A DNA stretch of 53,265 nt from NCBI GenBank assembly GCA_025459355.1, contig JALOQS010000040.1, positions 1 through 53,265 on the forward strand, written 5' to 3'. The first letter of the stretch is position 1. Each line of letters starts with the position of its first letter. Source of the stretch: Pirellula sp. (lineage in GTDB: Bacteria; Planctomycetota; Planctomycetia; Pirellulales; Pirellulaceae). Of the stretch, positions 26,514 to 35,399 are shown piece by piece. Made by a program: the position numbers and the translations under genes. The notes under the pieces are model-generated. The model was not told the DNA's origin. It saw only the letters and a program-made list of their open reading frames with translations, and did no database searches.

Positions 26514-29057
26514 TTAGAACTTCCAGCGAAATTCACTTCGCATTCCGTAAATATTGGATGCATTGTCTAGCCAACCATTTATGGCGTCAAATCGAATCAA
26601 GGTCCAATTGTTCAGTGCTTTTTGATATCTGGCTCCGATGGCATACTGAGGGCCTGCCAGACCGCTCAAGGCGGGATTGCCGTATCGATCAAGTGCGGCG
26701 AATTCCGCGACAAACTGCTGTCTGAAGTCGGCTGACAATAGATTAAATCCAAGAGCCGCACCATACGCATTCGCCCCTGTGGCATTCAAAGTCGGGTAAG
26801 CGGTCAAGCCATCGGACTCGAAGTTGATCCCAGTGTTCCTCAGGATCTCGCCCGAGCCACCCGCTCTCGCCACGCTTTGCGGTCTGCCATTACCTAAGAA
26901 TGCGTTAAAATAGGGAACAAAGTTACTAGGCTGCGACGTGATCAGACTGTTTTCGAACAACAGTAAAGCCCCGTCGGCTGTACGATCGATTCTTGATCCA
27001 CGCTGGCCGGCATTTCCAATCAAACGAACGGAGTTGGAGATGCGGCCAAAATATCGTCGCGTGAATGCGATAGCCGCGTTGTGATAGGAACGTCCCAAAT
27101 CCTGTCTCTCATCGAGATAAGCATAATCGGCTTCAATGTATCCACCGTATGCCTCGATAAACCAAGCTGTTCCAAAAACTTTCGCAGCATTCTGGTCTTG
27201 AAATGCCGGGCTATTCACGTCGGCAAAGCCAACGAAAAACGTCGTCTCAAAATTGTCCCAATTAAAGGGGCGCGAGTGCCTCCATGGTGAGCCGACAGCA
27301 AAGCCAGCAATCGCATCCTCCATCCAGATACCGTTCTGGTACAGCAGTGGAATTATACCCATGGTAAAAGGAAGATCGAATGGTGCATCAGTGCCTAACC
27401 AACTACCAGTTATTGCACCTAAGTCTCCTTCGAAGAAGGCTGTATCGGGTCGGAAGTCCAGTTCCTCTTCAAACTCGACATTATCGCTGTCGCTAAAATC
27501 GAGCCTGGTGAATCTGCCATTGTCATCCATTGGCCCTGTAAACATATGGAATCGTTCTGTTCCCGTGAGTCGCAGATCCATATCCAAATTGAGACGATGC
27601 GCCCACTGACGGGACGGTTTGCCTCCAAAACGGTGAATGCCAACAGCAGTACGATAGTCACCATAAACCAAAAACGACGGAGTCAGAAGATTGACATCGC
27701 TAAAGACTGGAATTCCAGGTTCATACATGCCACCGGTATAAAATGGCCTCCACCACTCCACCCATGGCCGCTGGGTTTCAACCATCGATTTGCCGTAATA
27801 GGTCTCGATTTCTGTGGCAGGATTCAGAGGTTTTGGCACCTGCGGATTGGGAGCAAAATCGGATTCTTGCAGTTCAACTTGGCAAGCGGAATCGCTCATC
27901 AAAGGAACGGGCGAAGTGGACGATGGCATATAAGAGTGGATGCGAAATTGATAGTGCCTGCTCTTTAGCCGCTCTGGCAATGTCGTCAATGGAGGACGCT
28001 TCTTGTATTGTTCTGTATGGTCTCGATACTCCTGTCTATATCCGGCTACGTGATACGGAGTTGCAGCGCCAGTTTGGGATTCGAACAACGGTTGCATACC
28101 GTTCCCTTGATGAACGCCCTCATTGTGCCACGGCATCGCAATGGACGAGTCGTCACTCGGTACAACTTGCTGAGGGACAACTTGCTGAGGAACAACCACT
28201 TCTTGTTTAGGAAGATCAAATGTTCTACGAGGTCCAGGAAGCGTATCCCCGTCTGGATTCGGGGGTAGGTAACCTGGGAAGTCGGCCGGCGCTGGTACAA
28301 CTGGCAAGGGAACAACGCGCTCCGATTGGGATTTTAAGCTCGGAGGTTGATAGGGAGTAACACCAGGGCGATTTCCATTTAGCAAGTCTAGATCACGTCC
28401 GCTAAGGTCCTCGATCTCTGCCGGATTTCGACTTGGATTTTTGTCGCTGGGTGATGATTGTGGTTTTGAATCGGGTTTCGATGGAGCCGTCAACAAATCG
28501 TCGTCGTCATTCAGCAAAAGCTCATCAGGGGCGGATTGATTCGCAGATGGATCTGGAGCGGTAGACGATCCAGAGTTATTCGCTTTCGGGGGCGGAATTA
28601 AAAAAACGTCATCATAGGGCGAGGCTTGAGTCTCTGCCGATTTATCTGTTTGCTGAAAGCCCGCTGAACTGACTGGCGTCAAACCCATGCGATGAATGAC
28701 TCCCTGTGTGGTTCGGTTTGAACGTTGCGATTCCTGCAAGCTTCTTCGCCGGCGATTAGGAATCGGTGGCAGGGAGTAGGATTTTTCGTAGGGCGGGAAC
28801 GTATATTCAACATCCGATCGCGCTGGTCCGGTTGCATGTTGAATAGGTTGGGAAGCGGGACTAACGATGGGATGATACTGATACTCTGGTCCAACAGAAG
28901 GTCTCACTACAGTCATAGCACCTTGTGTGGATGTTTGTTCCGTTCGATTGGTTTCTCCAGGACGATCGTTCCCCCAAAGGAATGGTTGGCCAGCTAGACA
29001 GATGACCAACCCGCTTAGAGTCGCATTGCAGTAGAGCATCGATGAATGCCGTATCAT
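26514..29057 (-). CDS. Outer-membrane beta-barrel protein with disordered N-terminal half
   Basis: The 847-residue protein has a signal segment (about 1-27), then some 400 residues of Pro/Ser/Gln/Asp-rich low complexity, including VVPQQVVPQQVVPSDD. The last 400 residues alternate hydrophobic and polar residues with many aromatics (YGKSMVETQRPWVEWWRP, FFVGFADVNSP, YIEADYAYLDERQD, AIGARYQKALNNWTLIRF) and end EFRWKF. A C-terminal Phe in an amphipathic strand is the outer-membrane insertion signal. The start ATG directly follows the stop of the cytochrome gene with no base between, so the pair is translationally linked. Together they resemble porin-cytochrome pairs. Pore, receptor or structural roles remain open; I do not recognise a named porin family. 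Confidence 0.72.
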   Translation of the reverse strand: MIRHSSMLYCNATLSGLVICLAGQPFLWGNDRPGETNRTEQTSTQGAMTVVRPSVGPEYQYHPIVSPASQPIQHATGPARSDVEYTFPPYEKSYSLPPIPNRRRRSLQESQRSNRTTQGVIHRMGLTPVSSAGFQQTDKSAETQASPYDDVFLIPPPKANNSGSSTAPDPSANQSAPDELLLNDDDDLLTAPSKPDSKPQSSPSDKNPSRNPAEIEDLSGRDLDLLNGNRPGVTPYQPPSLKSQSERVVPLPVVPAPADFPGYLPPNPDGDTLPGPRRTFDLPKQEVVVPQQVVPQQVVPSDDSSIAMPWHNEGVHQGNGMQPLFESQTGAATPYHVAGYRQEYRDHTEQYKKRPPLTTLPERLKSRHYQFRIHSYMPSSTSPVPLMSDSACQVELQESDFAPNPQVPKPLNPATEIETYYGKSMVETQRPWVEWWRPFYTGGMYEPGIPVFSDVNLLTPSFLVYGDYRTAVGIHRFGGKPSRQWAHRLNLDMDLRLTGTERFHMFTGPMDDNGRFTRLDFSDSDNVEFEEELDFRPDTAFFEGDLGAITGSWLGTDAPFDLPFTMGIIPLLYQNGIWMEDAIAGFAVGSPWRHSRPFNWDNFETTFFVGFADVNSPAFQDQNAAKVFGTAWFIEAYGGYIEADYAYLDERQDLGRSYHNAAIAFTRRYFGRISNSVRLIGNAGQRGSRIDRTADGALLLFENSLITSQPSNFVPYFNAFLGNGRPQSVARAGGSGEILRNTGINFESDGLTAYPTLNATGANAYGAALGFNLLSADFRQQFVAEFAALDRYGNPALSGLAGPQYAIGARYQKALNNWTLIRFDAINGWLDNASNIYGMRSEFRWKF
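28160..28197 (-). repeat. 15-base tandem repeat inside the barrel protein gene
   Basis: ACAACTTGCTGAGGG and ACAACTTGCTGAGGA lie in tandem, followed by a partial ACAACC. They encode the repeated VVPQQ units of the disordered part. Length may vary between strains. Confidence 0.6.
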
Positions 29058-31358
29058 TTATCGCACCACGAATTCTGTAGAATACGGATGGGCATCCAGA
29101 ATCGACTCGTTAAGCGTCGTAAGCATTTCAGGCGTACCCTCGCAGAACAGCAGAAAGTATGGCGGCTCAACGCGACTTCTTAAACGTACCGACAAACGAT
29201 ATCGACCTTTTTGCTTTAACAAACTCGCTGGGATCGTATAACGAGCCGTGCGTGAATCCATGGGCGGGATGCTATGTGCCTCCATTCGAATAAAGGGTGG
29301 GTGATTGAGCACGGTATAGGGGACTGCGCCCGGTCTGAAAAATGGTAGCGGGTCAATGTCCAAGTTAACGGGCAGATACATCTCCCGCTCGGTACCTTTG
29401 ACGTTGGTAATCAAGAACTTAGTTTGAAAGTTAACGAGTTGAGCATCTCTCTGCACCTTGCCCGCTCTGACATCAAGCGAATGGAGGTCACACATGTCAC
29501 CATTGCTGTCCAAATGACCAGATTCCCATAAATGCTCGCCATTGGGACCGACCAAGACGACGTTGAGCCACAGTTGTGGTTGTGCTCCCAATGAACCGCT
29601 AGGCATATTGTGGCCTTCGCTGGTATTGCTAACGATATAGGACACCTTGAGATCTTGACCCGCGACGGGTGCGGTTGCAAAAAATGGCCCATCAATTCGC
29701 GACCCATTTTCTAGTACTTGGATGGCTGTACCTCGCTTCATCGCAACAAGCTTCTGATTTTCCTCCACAACCTTTCGCGCATCGCGTCTTTCTTGAGCTG
29801 ATTGCCATGCGGGCGGAAACGTTGCTCTAATCAAACCTTGAGCGAGAGCACGTTCAAATTGCTCGGTGCCCCAGCCCTGGCGATGATCGAATTGCAGCCA
29901 ATCGCGCGGGTGCCATCGCAAAGCTTTCTCGTTGTGCGGAAATATGCCCGGATGGGCTAACGGTACCGCCGGTCCCCAGAAGATATGGTTGGAGTGTTTT
30001 CGGTCGGTGCGAACTGTCTTTTGGTTTACTTCCGCAGCGGCGCCATACTCATAACCTAACGGCTTGCCAGGCACTGCTCCCATGTGGCAATCCTGACATG
30101 AGATCCCCTTCTTGCATGCTGGTCCTTGCCTATACTGCTGATAAACAATCTCCAAACCTATACCTGGTTGCACAACGACCTGATGACATCCAGCGCAGAA
30201 GGAACTGTCGCTCAATTGTTCGAACTTAATAGCCCCCTGGTGCATCGCTTGAAGGGGACGTTTGTCGTGTGGATCGATCTTGATTTTGAAGTTATCCTTG
30301 TCGGCAATTGCCTTTTCGACTCCGTCTCCCCCAAAGTTTCCAACGACGGGATCATACTCAGAACCAGGCTCAATTCGTCTCTCACCGTTAACTCGGCCGT
30401 AACGTTCCACAACGCGGTGGCAAACGATGCAAGTGATTCCCTCGCGGAAAACAACGGGTGCATCCAACAACGATGCGTCCCGAGGGTAGTTAGATTGCGT
30501 GGCGAGCGGCGCGTGGCATCGCATGCAGAACGTTCCTACGGTACCATTAACAAGCTCCTGCACCTTTTGCTCGAATCGATTGAACATCGGCGAGACAGCG
30601 GAGTATGCATGGCTGCTCACACGCCATTCGTCATAGATCTTTTGATGACACTTGGCGCATTTCATGGCCGAGGGATATCGATCGTTGGCATAGACTTCCC
30701 AGTGAGGATCAACTCCGGGTGGGGTTTGAGATTGGGCTGGAATATTAGTTTTTTGTCGCTCTGCTTCCCGCGCGGCGTCCGGTCCCATGCCCCCCAGCGG
30801 ATCTGCATTTCCTCCCAACCCGTTCTGAAGGTTTCCGCCTGCTCCCCCCAAATCTCCTCCCAGAAGATCATCATCACCCGCAGACGTCGCCGGCCCCTGG
30901 CCTCCTTGAAAGGAAACTACCTTTGTGTGACCGGTAGAATGCATTCGGGGAAACGAAGCACTGTGAGGCGATTGCATTGCGTACGGGTTGGGAGCCGAAA
31001 CGGTCTGGTGGACCAGGTTTTTGGGTAATGACGAATTGCCATCTGCTGCGTATCGATTGATCCGTGTTGGGACACTTTCAGTAAGTGCAGGATCTCGATC
31101 AAGCCATCTCTTGAGTTGATTGATATCGTTGTTCTGTACGTTTTTTTCCGGAGCCACTGGGATTGGTTCCGAATAGACCGGGTTGCTGAATTGAACTTCA
31201 CCTGCACCAAAGTTCCAGGCCCCTCCGTCGGGCGCGGTGCACACTCCAGGAACTTGCCCATGGGCTCGGTAGTCGAGCGTCCAAAAGATGGAAACGGAAA
31301 AGCACAGGATAAACGCTGCGATGCGGCTAAGCTTTGAAAGGCGAATCACTCGGAACAT
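29058..31358 (-). CDS. Exported pentaheme c-type cytochrome
   Basis: The 766-residue protein has a signal peptide (about 1-34), a Gly/Asp-rich linker (about 155-200) and a cytochrome c554-like region. Five CxxCH heme sites are visible: CAKCH near 234, CMRCH near 278, CIVCH near 310, CAGCH near 388 and CQDCH near 421. Numerous other His residues could serve as distal ligands. The C-terminal 250 residues have no heme sites and look like beta-sandwich (LKVSYIVSNTSEGHNMPSG, GRYRLSVRLRSR), perhaps a docking domain. It should move electrons in the periplasm. It is the first gene of the minus-strand run and abuts the outer-membrane barrel gene. A 300-codon plus-strand frame inside it (30126-31028) is only its antisense shadow. 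Confidence 0.93.
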   Translation of the reverse strand: MFRVIRLSKLSRIAAFILCFSVSIFWTLDYRAHGQVPGVCTAPDGGAWNFGAGEVQFSNPVYSEPIPVAPEKNVQNNDINQLKRWLDRDPALTESVPTRINRYAADGNSSLPKNLVHQTVSAPNPYAMQSPHSASFPRMHSTGHTKVVSFQGGQGPATSAGDDDLLGGDLGGAGGNLQNGLGGNADPLGGMGPDAAREAERQKTNIPAQSQTPPGVDPHWEVYANDRYPSAMKCAKCHQKIYDEWRVSSHAYSAVSPMFNRFEQKVQELVNGTVGTFCMRCHAPLATQSNYPRDASLLDAPVVFREGITCIVCHRVVERYGRVNGERRIEPGSEYDPVVGNFGGDGVEKAIADKDNFKIKIDPHDKRPLQAMHQGAIKFEQLSDSSFCAGCHQVVVQPGIGLEIVYQQYRQGPACKKGISCQDCHMGAVPGKPLGYEYGAAAEVNQKTVRTDRKHSNHIFWGPAVPLAHPGIFPHNEKALRWHPRDWLQFDHRQGWGTEQFERALAQGLIRATFPPAWQSAQERRDARKVVEENQKLVAMKRGTAIQVLENGSRIDGPFFATAPVAGQDLKVSYIVSNTSEGHNMPSGSLGAQPQLWLNVVLVGPNGEHLWESGHLDSNGDMCDLHSLDVRAGKVQRDAQLVNFQTKFLITNVKGTEREMYLPVNLDIDPLPFFRPGAVPYTVLNHPPFIRMEAHSIPPMDSRTARYTIPASLLKQKGRYRLSVRLRSRVEPPYFLLFCEGTPEMLTTLNESILDAHPYSTEFVVR

Positions 31359-31634
31359 CTCGCTATGGCTGCGGTCAGGTTAAACACTACCAACTGTGTC
31401 CGAGGATCGACCGATAGAAGCGCAACAAATAGATCTACCGATTCAGTCGTTATCGGCTCCTGAATCCTCAAAGAAGGAAAAACCTGCAAAGCTTCCCTGA
31501 CCCGAAAATCTTTACGCCTTAAAGCACCGTTCTCGGAGAATTTCCGATCTATTCTTTCACTAATTCCTAAAGTCCAACCAACAGTTATCTACGTCTACTC
31601 TTTTCGCAATCCTTTTTTGTAAACAGACCGAGCT
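31359..31634. promoter_or_regulatory. Divergent control region for the cytochrome run and a small membrane gene
   Basis: These 276 bases separate divergent genes and should carry the promoter of the seven-gene minus-strand run. The sequence is AT-rich with several T tracts toward 31600-31620. I could not assign a reliable promoter by eye. Confidence 0.35.
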
Positions 31635-32132
31635 ATGCTTACCTCCGCACCCGCGTTCAAGTGCAAAGTTGGCCGCCCTGATGCTTGGGGATGGATCAAA
31701 CTTGGCATACGTCGACACCTGATTGAAGTCGTTGAGGTCAGTCGCGATTCGTTCACGGCAAGACTACCGCTGAGCTTAGCCAGAAAGATAAAAATCGGAA
31801 AAGAGTTCCGACTGTATTACCAAGGGATGCTGTGGGCGGTGCAAGCCAAACAGAAATGGCCCCACGAAGGCGAAGGAGTCGAGGTCGAATTCGAACAGAT
31901 CTCGGAATTGATTGCCCCCAAGGTAAAGAAAGTCGCTCGCCAGAAATCACAAATGACGTCGGCTGGCAATTCGTCCGACTTTACCCTTATCTCAACCATC
32001 ATCGCGGTCGTTGTCCTGGCCGCGCTATTGATGCCATCTTGGGGTGGCAAATGGGGTACCTCTCAAGTTATCAGCGACTCGGTGAATGCTGTCTATAAAG
32101 CATTAACAAGCCTAGTCACCGGACGTTCGTAG
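31635..32132 (+). CDS. Small membrane protein with PilZ-like N-terminal fold (tentative)
   Basis: The 165-residue protein has an N-terminal 90-residue domain rich in short beta strands (VGRPDAWGWIKLG, HLIEVVEVSRDSFTARLPL, FRLYYQGMLWAVQAKQKW), a linker and one membrane span (about 118-136, LISTIIAVVVLAALLMP), followed by a short tail. The strand pattern, with 'EVSRDSFTARLP' followed by a compact hydrophobic strand, recalls PilZ-type barrels, but the RxxxR and D/NxSxxG motifs needed for c-di-GMP binding are not present. Function unknown. It is divergent from the cytochrome gene and 142 bases from convergent thyA. Confidence 0.65.
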   Translation: MLTSAPAFKCKVGRPDAWGWIKLGIRRHLIEVVEVSRDSFTARLPLSLARKIKIGKEFRLYYQGMLWAVQAKQKWPHEGEGVEVEFEQISELIAPKVKKVARQKSQMTSAGNSSDFTLISTIIAVVVLAALLMPSWGGKWGTSQVISDSVNAVYKALTSLVTGRS

Positions 32133-32274
32133 TAAGCCGTCTCAATCGCGCGAACAATTGAGAATTTCTTGCCGATCCATCCTCGCCGATACATTGCATT
32201 GGTCGGATCGTTTGCGATTCGCAGTCGTTTGCGTTTGGTCGGTCTTTTGTCTCAGACTTGAACCTTGTTCGTTG

Positions 32275-32970
32275 CTAAACTGCGACGGGAGCAGGAATGT
32301 GTGGATGCGGATCGTAACCTAGCAATTCCAAGTCCTCGAACTCGTAGTCTAAGATGCTGGGTCTGTAATTTCGCAAGACAAGCGTTGGCGCAGTTTTCGG
32401 AGTTCTTGATAACTGTTCTGTCGCTTGTTGAATATGGTTGTTGTAAAGATGAACATCGCCAAAGGTGTGTACAAACTCACCAGGTTTTAGACCAGTCGAT
32501 CCCGCCATCATGATGGTAAGCAATGCATAGCACGGCGGTAACGCCATATCTTGAATATCCGCGACGTTCCAGGCGCTCACGATTAGTCGTCTCGAATCGG
32601 GTGTGTGCATAATCTGATGCTGCACCTGAGTGATTTGGTCTACGACGCGTCCATCTGGACACTCCCACGAACGCCATTGTTTTCCATAGACCGGTCCCAA
32701 ATCACCTTGTTCGTCTGCCCACTCATCCCAGATGGAGACGCGATTGTCTTTCAAATAAGAAATGTTCGTGTCACCGCGCAAGAACCAAAGCAACTCGTAC
32801 GCAATGCTTCGTAGATGAAGCTTCTTCGTTGTCAAAAGCGGAAACCCCGCACTCAAATCAAAACGAATCTGTGCACCGAACAAGCTACGAGTCCCCGTGC
32901 CGGTTCGATCGGTTTTTTGATCTCCCTCGAGCATCACTCGTTTCATTAAGTCTAGGTACTGTTGTTCCAT
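32275..32970 (-). CDS. thyA: Thymidylate synthase with an internal 34-codon deletion, probably inactive
   Basis: From ATG 32970 the protein has 231 residues, against 264 for the E. coli enzyme that makes dTMP from dUMP and methylene-tetrahydrofolate. The two ends match the family closely: [44 protein letters not shown], and at the end [12 protein letters not shown] and [14 protein letters not shown]. After the catalytic Cys (C147 in MALPPC, codon 32530-32532) the text jumps to YALLTIMMA. The 34 residues that normally stand between, including the QRSxD phosphate-binding segment and the Asn that recognises uracil (E. coli R166, S167, D169, N177), are missing, while the reading frame stays open. 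An upstream in-frame extension to 33090 is not needed. It is the last gene of the dgcA-dgcN-panD-methyltransferase run. Confidence 0.9.
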   Translation of the reverse strand: MEQQYLDLMKRVMLEGDQKTDRTGTGTRSLFGAQIRFDLSAGFPLLTTKKLHLRSIAYELLWFLRGDTNISYLKDNRVSIWDEWADEQGDLGPVYGKQWRSWECPDGRVVDQITQVQHQIMHTPDSRRLIVSAWNVADIQDMALPPCYALLTIMMAGSTGLKPGEFVHTFGDVHLYNNHIQQATEQLSRTPKTAPTLVLRNYRPSILDYEFEDLELLGYDPHPHIPAPVAV

Positions 32971-33092
32971 GATTGCACAAAAATAGTGAAATAGATGACG
33001 GGATAATGTATCGCCAACGGAGTCGCTCCCTGCCCACCAAGGAACGTCCACGTAAAGATCAATTGTTGCAGGTGAGCTCGCAATCGACAACG

Positions 33093-33881
33093 CTAGAGTG
33101 TGGTATCGCCGATTTGCTCAAGTGCAGCCGGGACAAAAAATGATTTGCCCCCATCCGCACGGGCCGATAGGGTCCAATGCCGATCGCTGGTTGCTGTGAC
33201 GCACTCGGCAGGAATCCCCAAAGGCTTAACGATTTCTTTGACCTCGTCCACCGTTAACGCGGCGAGCAAGCTTTGACGAAACAAATCCCGACCACACTCG
33301 TCCTCTCCACCATAAAGCTTTACCAATTCATCCAGTTGCTTTTCGGTTTCAGGTCTGAACAAATCTCGCATGAACAATACCCCGTTCGGACGAAGAACGC
33401 GAATGGACTCTCGGAAGAACTGATCGTGCTCGGGCAAATGATGAACCAATGAGTTGGAGAAAACGGTATCAAAGAAGTTTTTCTCGAAAACCATTTTCTT
33501 CGCATCCCCCTGATGTAACTGTACTCTCGCGATGCACTGATGGATTTCAATGTTGTACCTAGCGATTTCCAGCATCCAATACGAAGCATCAGAGGCCATG
33601 ATTCGAACGGAGGAATCCGTTCGTTTACAAAGCTCTATGGGAATCAATGCTGTTCCTGTGCCGATGTCCAACCAATCCGTTCCTAGTTGGCGGATAGCAA
33701 TCAGGTCCGATGCAAAGCGTTCGTTGACCTCACGGTGATCCATGTCGTTGTAAGCGACTGCTTCGTGTCGATCATCCATAACCTCTGGTTCGAGAATCCG
33801 GTTCAGCATAGGTATAGAAATTTGGTTTGAGTTGCCTGATTCGCTCGCCGACAGATCTGCCTCGGCAATACCAGCAGCCAT
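33093..33881 (-). CDS. Class I SAM-dependent methyltransferase
   Basis: The 262-residue protein has [18 protein letters not shown] (SAM-binding motif I), [15 protein letters not shown] (motif II acidic loop), [19 protein letters not shown] (motif III/IV) and [19 protein letters not shown]. These mark a class I methyltransferase. The start is either 33881, three bases after panD, or the Met at 33809 ([16 protein letters not shown]), which looks like a natural N-terminus. Substrate unknown. It lies within a tight run between panD and thyA and is probably co-transcribed. Confidence 0.85.
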   Translation of the reverse strand: MAAGIAEADLSASESGNSNQISIPMLNRILEPEVMDDRHEAVAYNDMDHREVNERFASDLIAIRQLGTDWLDIGTGTALIPIELCKRTDSSVRIMASDASYWMLEIARYNIEIHQCIARVQLHQGDAKKMVFEKNFFDTVFSNSLVHHLPEHDQFFRESIRVLRPNGVLFMRDLFRPETEKQLDELVKLYGGEDECGRDLFRQSLLAALTVDEVKEIVKPLGIPAECVTATSDRHWTLSARADGGKSFFVPAALEQIGDTTL

Positions 33882-33884
33882 CCG

Positions 33885-34301
33885 CTAACAGCAATCTGTC
33901 GTTTCTGGTGCGCTGCGACGCTTCGGGCCGGCAATCTCGCGTCCAGTGTAAGTGATGCGATTCTTATCATCTACAAACACAACCTTGGGCTCAGGAACTC
34001 GCATTTCCGGTGTCGTTTCCGTGAGAAAGCCAAAGGTCGCGATGATAATAATGTCGCCGGGCCGGACGAGGTGAGCAGCCGCGCCATTTATACAGACGTC
34101 GCTCGAACCCTCTTCCCCTAAAATGGCATAGGTTTCCAGTCGAGTGCCGCGGGTAACATTCCAAACATGCACCGATTCAAACGGAGCAATCCCCGCCGCC
34201 AGAAGCAAATCAGGAGGAAGTGTCAGCGAGCCCTCGTAGTGCAAATCAGCTTGCGTGACGGTCGCGCGATGTATCTTGGATCTTAAAAACTTTCGAAGCA
34301 T
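33885..34301 (-). CDS. panD: Aspartate 1-decarboxylase
   Basis: The enzyme converts L-aspartate to beta-alanine for pantothenate and coenzyme A. It has 138 residues, typical of Pan[29 protein letters not shown] contains the G-S pair at about 24-25, where the proenzyme cleaves itself to make the pyruvoyl cofactor. Conserved blocks [43 protein letters not shown] and [12 protein letters not shown] are present. It starts 18 bases after the DUF1611 gene and is followed closely by the methyltransferase. Other pan genes are not nearby. Confidence 0.97.
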   Translation of the reverse strand: MLRKFLRSKIHRATVTQADLHYEGSLTLPPDLLLAAGIAPFESVHVWNVTRGTRLETYAILGEEGSSDVCINGAAAHLVRPGDIIIIATFGFLTETTPEMRVPEPKVVFVDDKNRITYTGREIAGPKRRSAPETTDCC

Positions 34302-34319
34302 TCGTCTATTGTCTCAGTT

Positions 34320-35399
34320 CTATTGGTTTTTACTAGCCATTCCTTCGACAGTTTTTAGCAGTTCGTTTGCACCGTATCGAACGACATCTGACGTGGGAAG
34401 GCCTGTTTCCTTTTCTGTTTTCCGGATTTCAAAACGTGCTTCTTCATCCGTCATGCCGAACGTGTTCAGTGCAATACAATCAACTTTTGCAGGGAAGAAG
34501 ACCCCGCCCGCTCGGGCTACGCATTCGTACATCTGCACGACTTCCGTCAACGCCGGAATCTTGGCCCACGGTGTTCCTTTAATCGTGGTCCTCGAGCAGG
34601 AGTGAACGAGCACCATACTAGTGGGCTGGGAACCTCTTATCAACGGCAGCGTCGCTGTGGAAGCTGGATTCAAAAACGAACCTTGCCCCTCGATCCAAAC
34701 GACATCCATCCCCGTCGCGCATTCCATAAGGGTTTGTTGAACAGCCCCTGTCGCATAATCAATACGGACGGCATCGAGCGGGATACCATCTCCCTCCAGC
34801 ATAATGCCGGTTTGACCAGTCGCCATGAATTTTGATTTCCAGCCAGCACTGAGCGCTGCGCGATGGAATTCGATCGCGGCTGTCATCTTGCCAATCGACA
34901 TGTCTGTACCCACAAACAACACGCGACGGCATGGCAAAAGCCGGGCTGAGCCGTTTCCAACACTTAAACCCTCAGGCTCTTTCCTGATGTCCCAGACCCA
35001 TTGACCCGCTCGCAACAAAGGCTTTAGCCGATCGTGATTCGCGAGAGGCATGTGCAAGCCGTTCATGATGTTAAGTCCGGCTGCAACGGCTGCTTCGAGT
35101 TCGACAAACCAATCCTCTGGCAACCGTCCCCCACCAGGCGCGATACCAATGGCAAGCGTTTCGGCTCCATAGGCAATCGCATCCTTCATCGATGCGACCA
35201 CTGGAACATGGTGAGGAAGAGGAATTCTAGTCACCTCTTCAGCCGACTGGCCTGCTTCCTGTCGATCGATAACGACCACCACGCGATGACCCGCGTAACG
35301 CAATAACGACAATCCCGTCTTTCCATTTTCGGATCTCATCCCGCCGTGCATCAACACGGCTAGTTTATCGTCCGGATTATAAAAGCTATGACTCAACAT
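34320..35399 (-). CDS. DUF1611 protein, DgcN-like (N-acyltransferase of D-glutamate use)
   Basis: From ATG 35399 the protein has 359 residues; a longer start at 35426 is possible. It has LAIGIAPGGGRLPEDW, GLNIMNGLHMPLA, a P-loop-like FVGTDMSIGKMTAAIEFHRA at about 162-181 and ATGQTGIMLEGDGIPLDAVR. This is the DUF1611 family. A described member, DgcN, N-acetylates D-glutamate, with the partner DgcA, an enolase-superfamily racemase, acting on N-acetyl-D-glutamate. Here the upstream gene is an enolase-superfamily member and overlaps this one by 14 bases, the same pairing. I infer the same or a related pathway. The specific substrate is not proven. Confidence 0.82.
   Translation of the reverse strand: MLSHSFYNPDDKLAVLMHGGMRSENGKTGLSLLRYAGHRVVVVIDRQEAGQSAEEVTRIPLPHHVPVVASMKDAIAYGAETLAIGIAPGGGRLPEDWFVELEAAVAAGLNIMNGLHMPLANHDRLKPLLRAGQWVWDIRKEPEGLSVGNGSARLLPCRRVLFVGTDMSIGKMTAAIEFHRAALSAGWKSKFMATGQTGIMLEGDGIPLDAVRIDYATGAVQQTLMECATGMDVVWIEGQGSFLNPASTATLPLIRGSQPTSMVLVHSCSRTTIKGTPWAKIPALTEVVQMYECVARAGGVFFPAKVDCIALNTFGMTDEEARFEIRKTEKETGLPTSDVVRYGANELLKTVEGMASKNQ

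Noticed and set aside
30126-31028. 300-codon open frame on the plus strand
   Set aside because: It is fully antisense to the heme-binding part of the cytochrome gene; no domain or signal is seen and the opposite strand has five correctly spaced CxxCH motifs.
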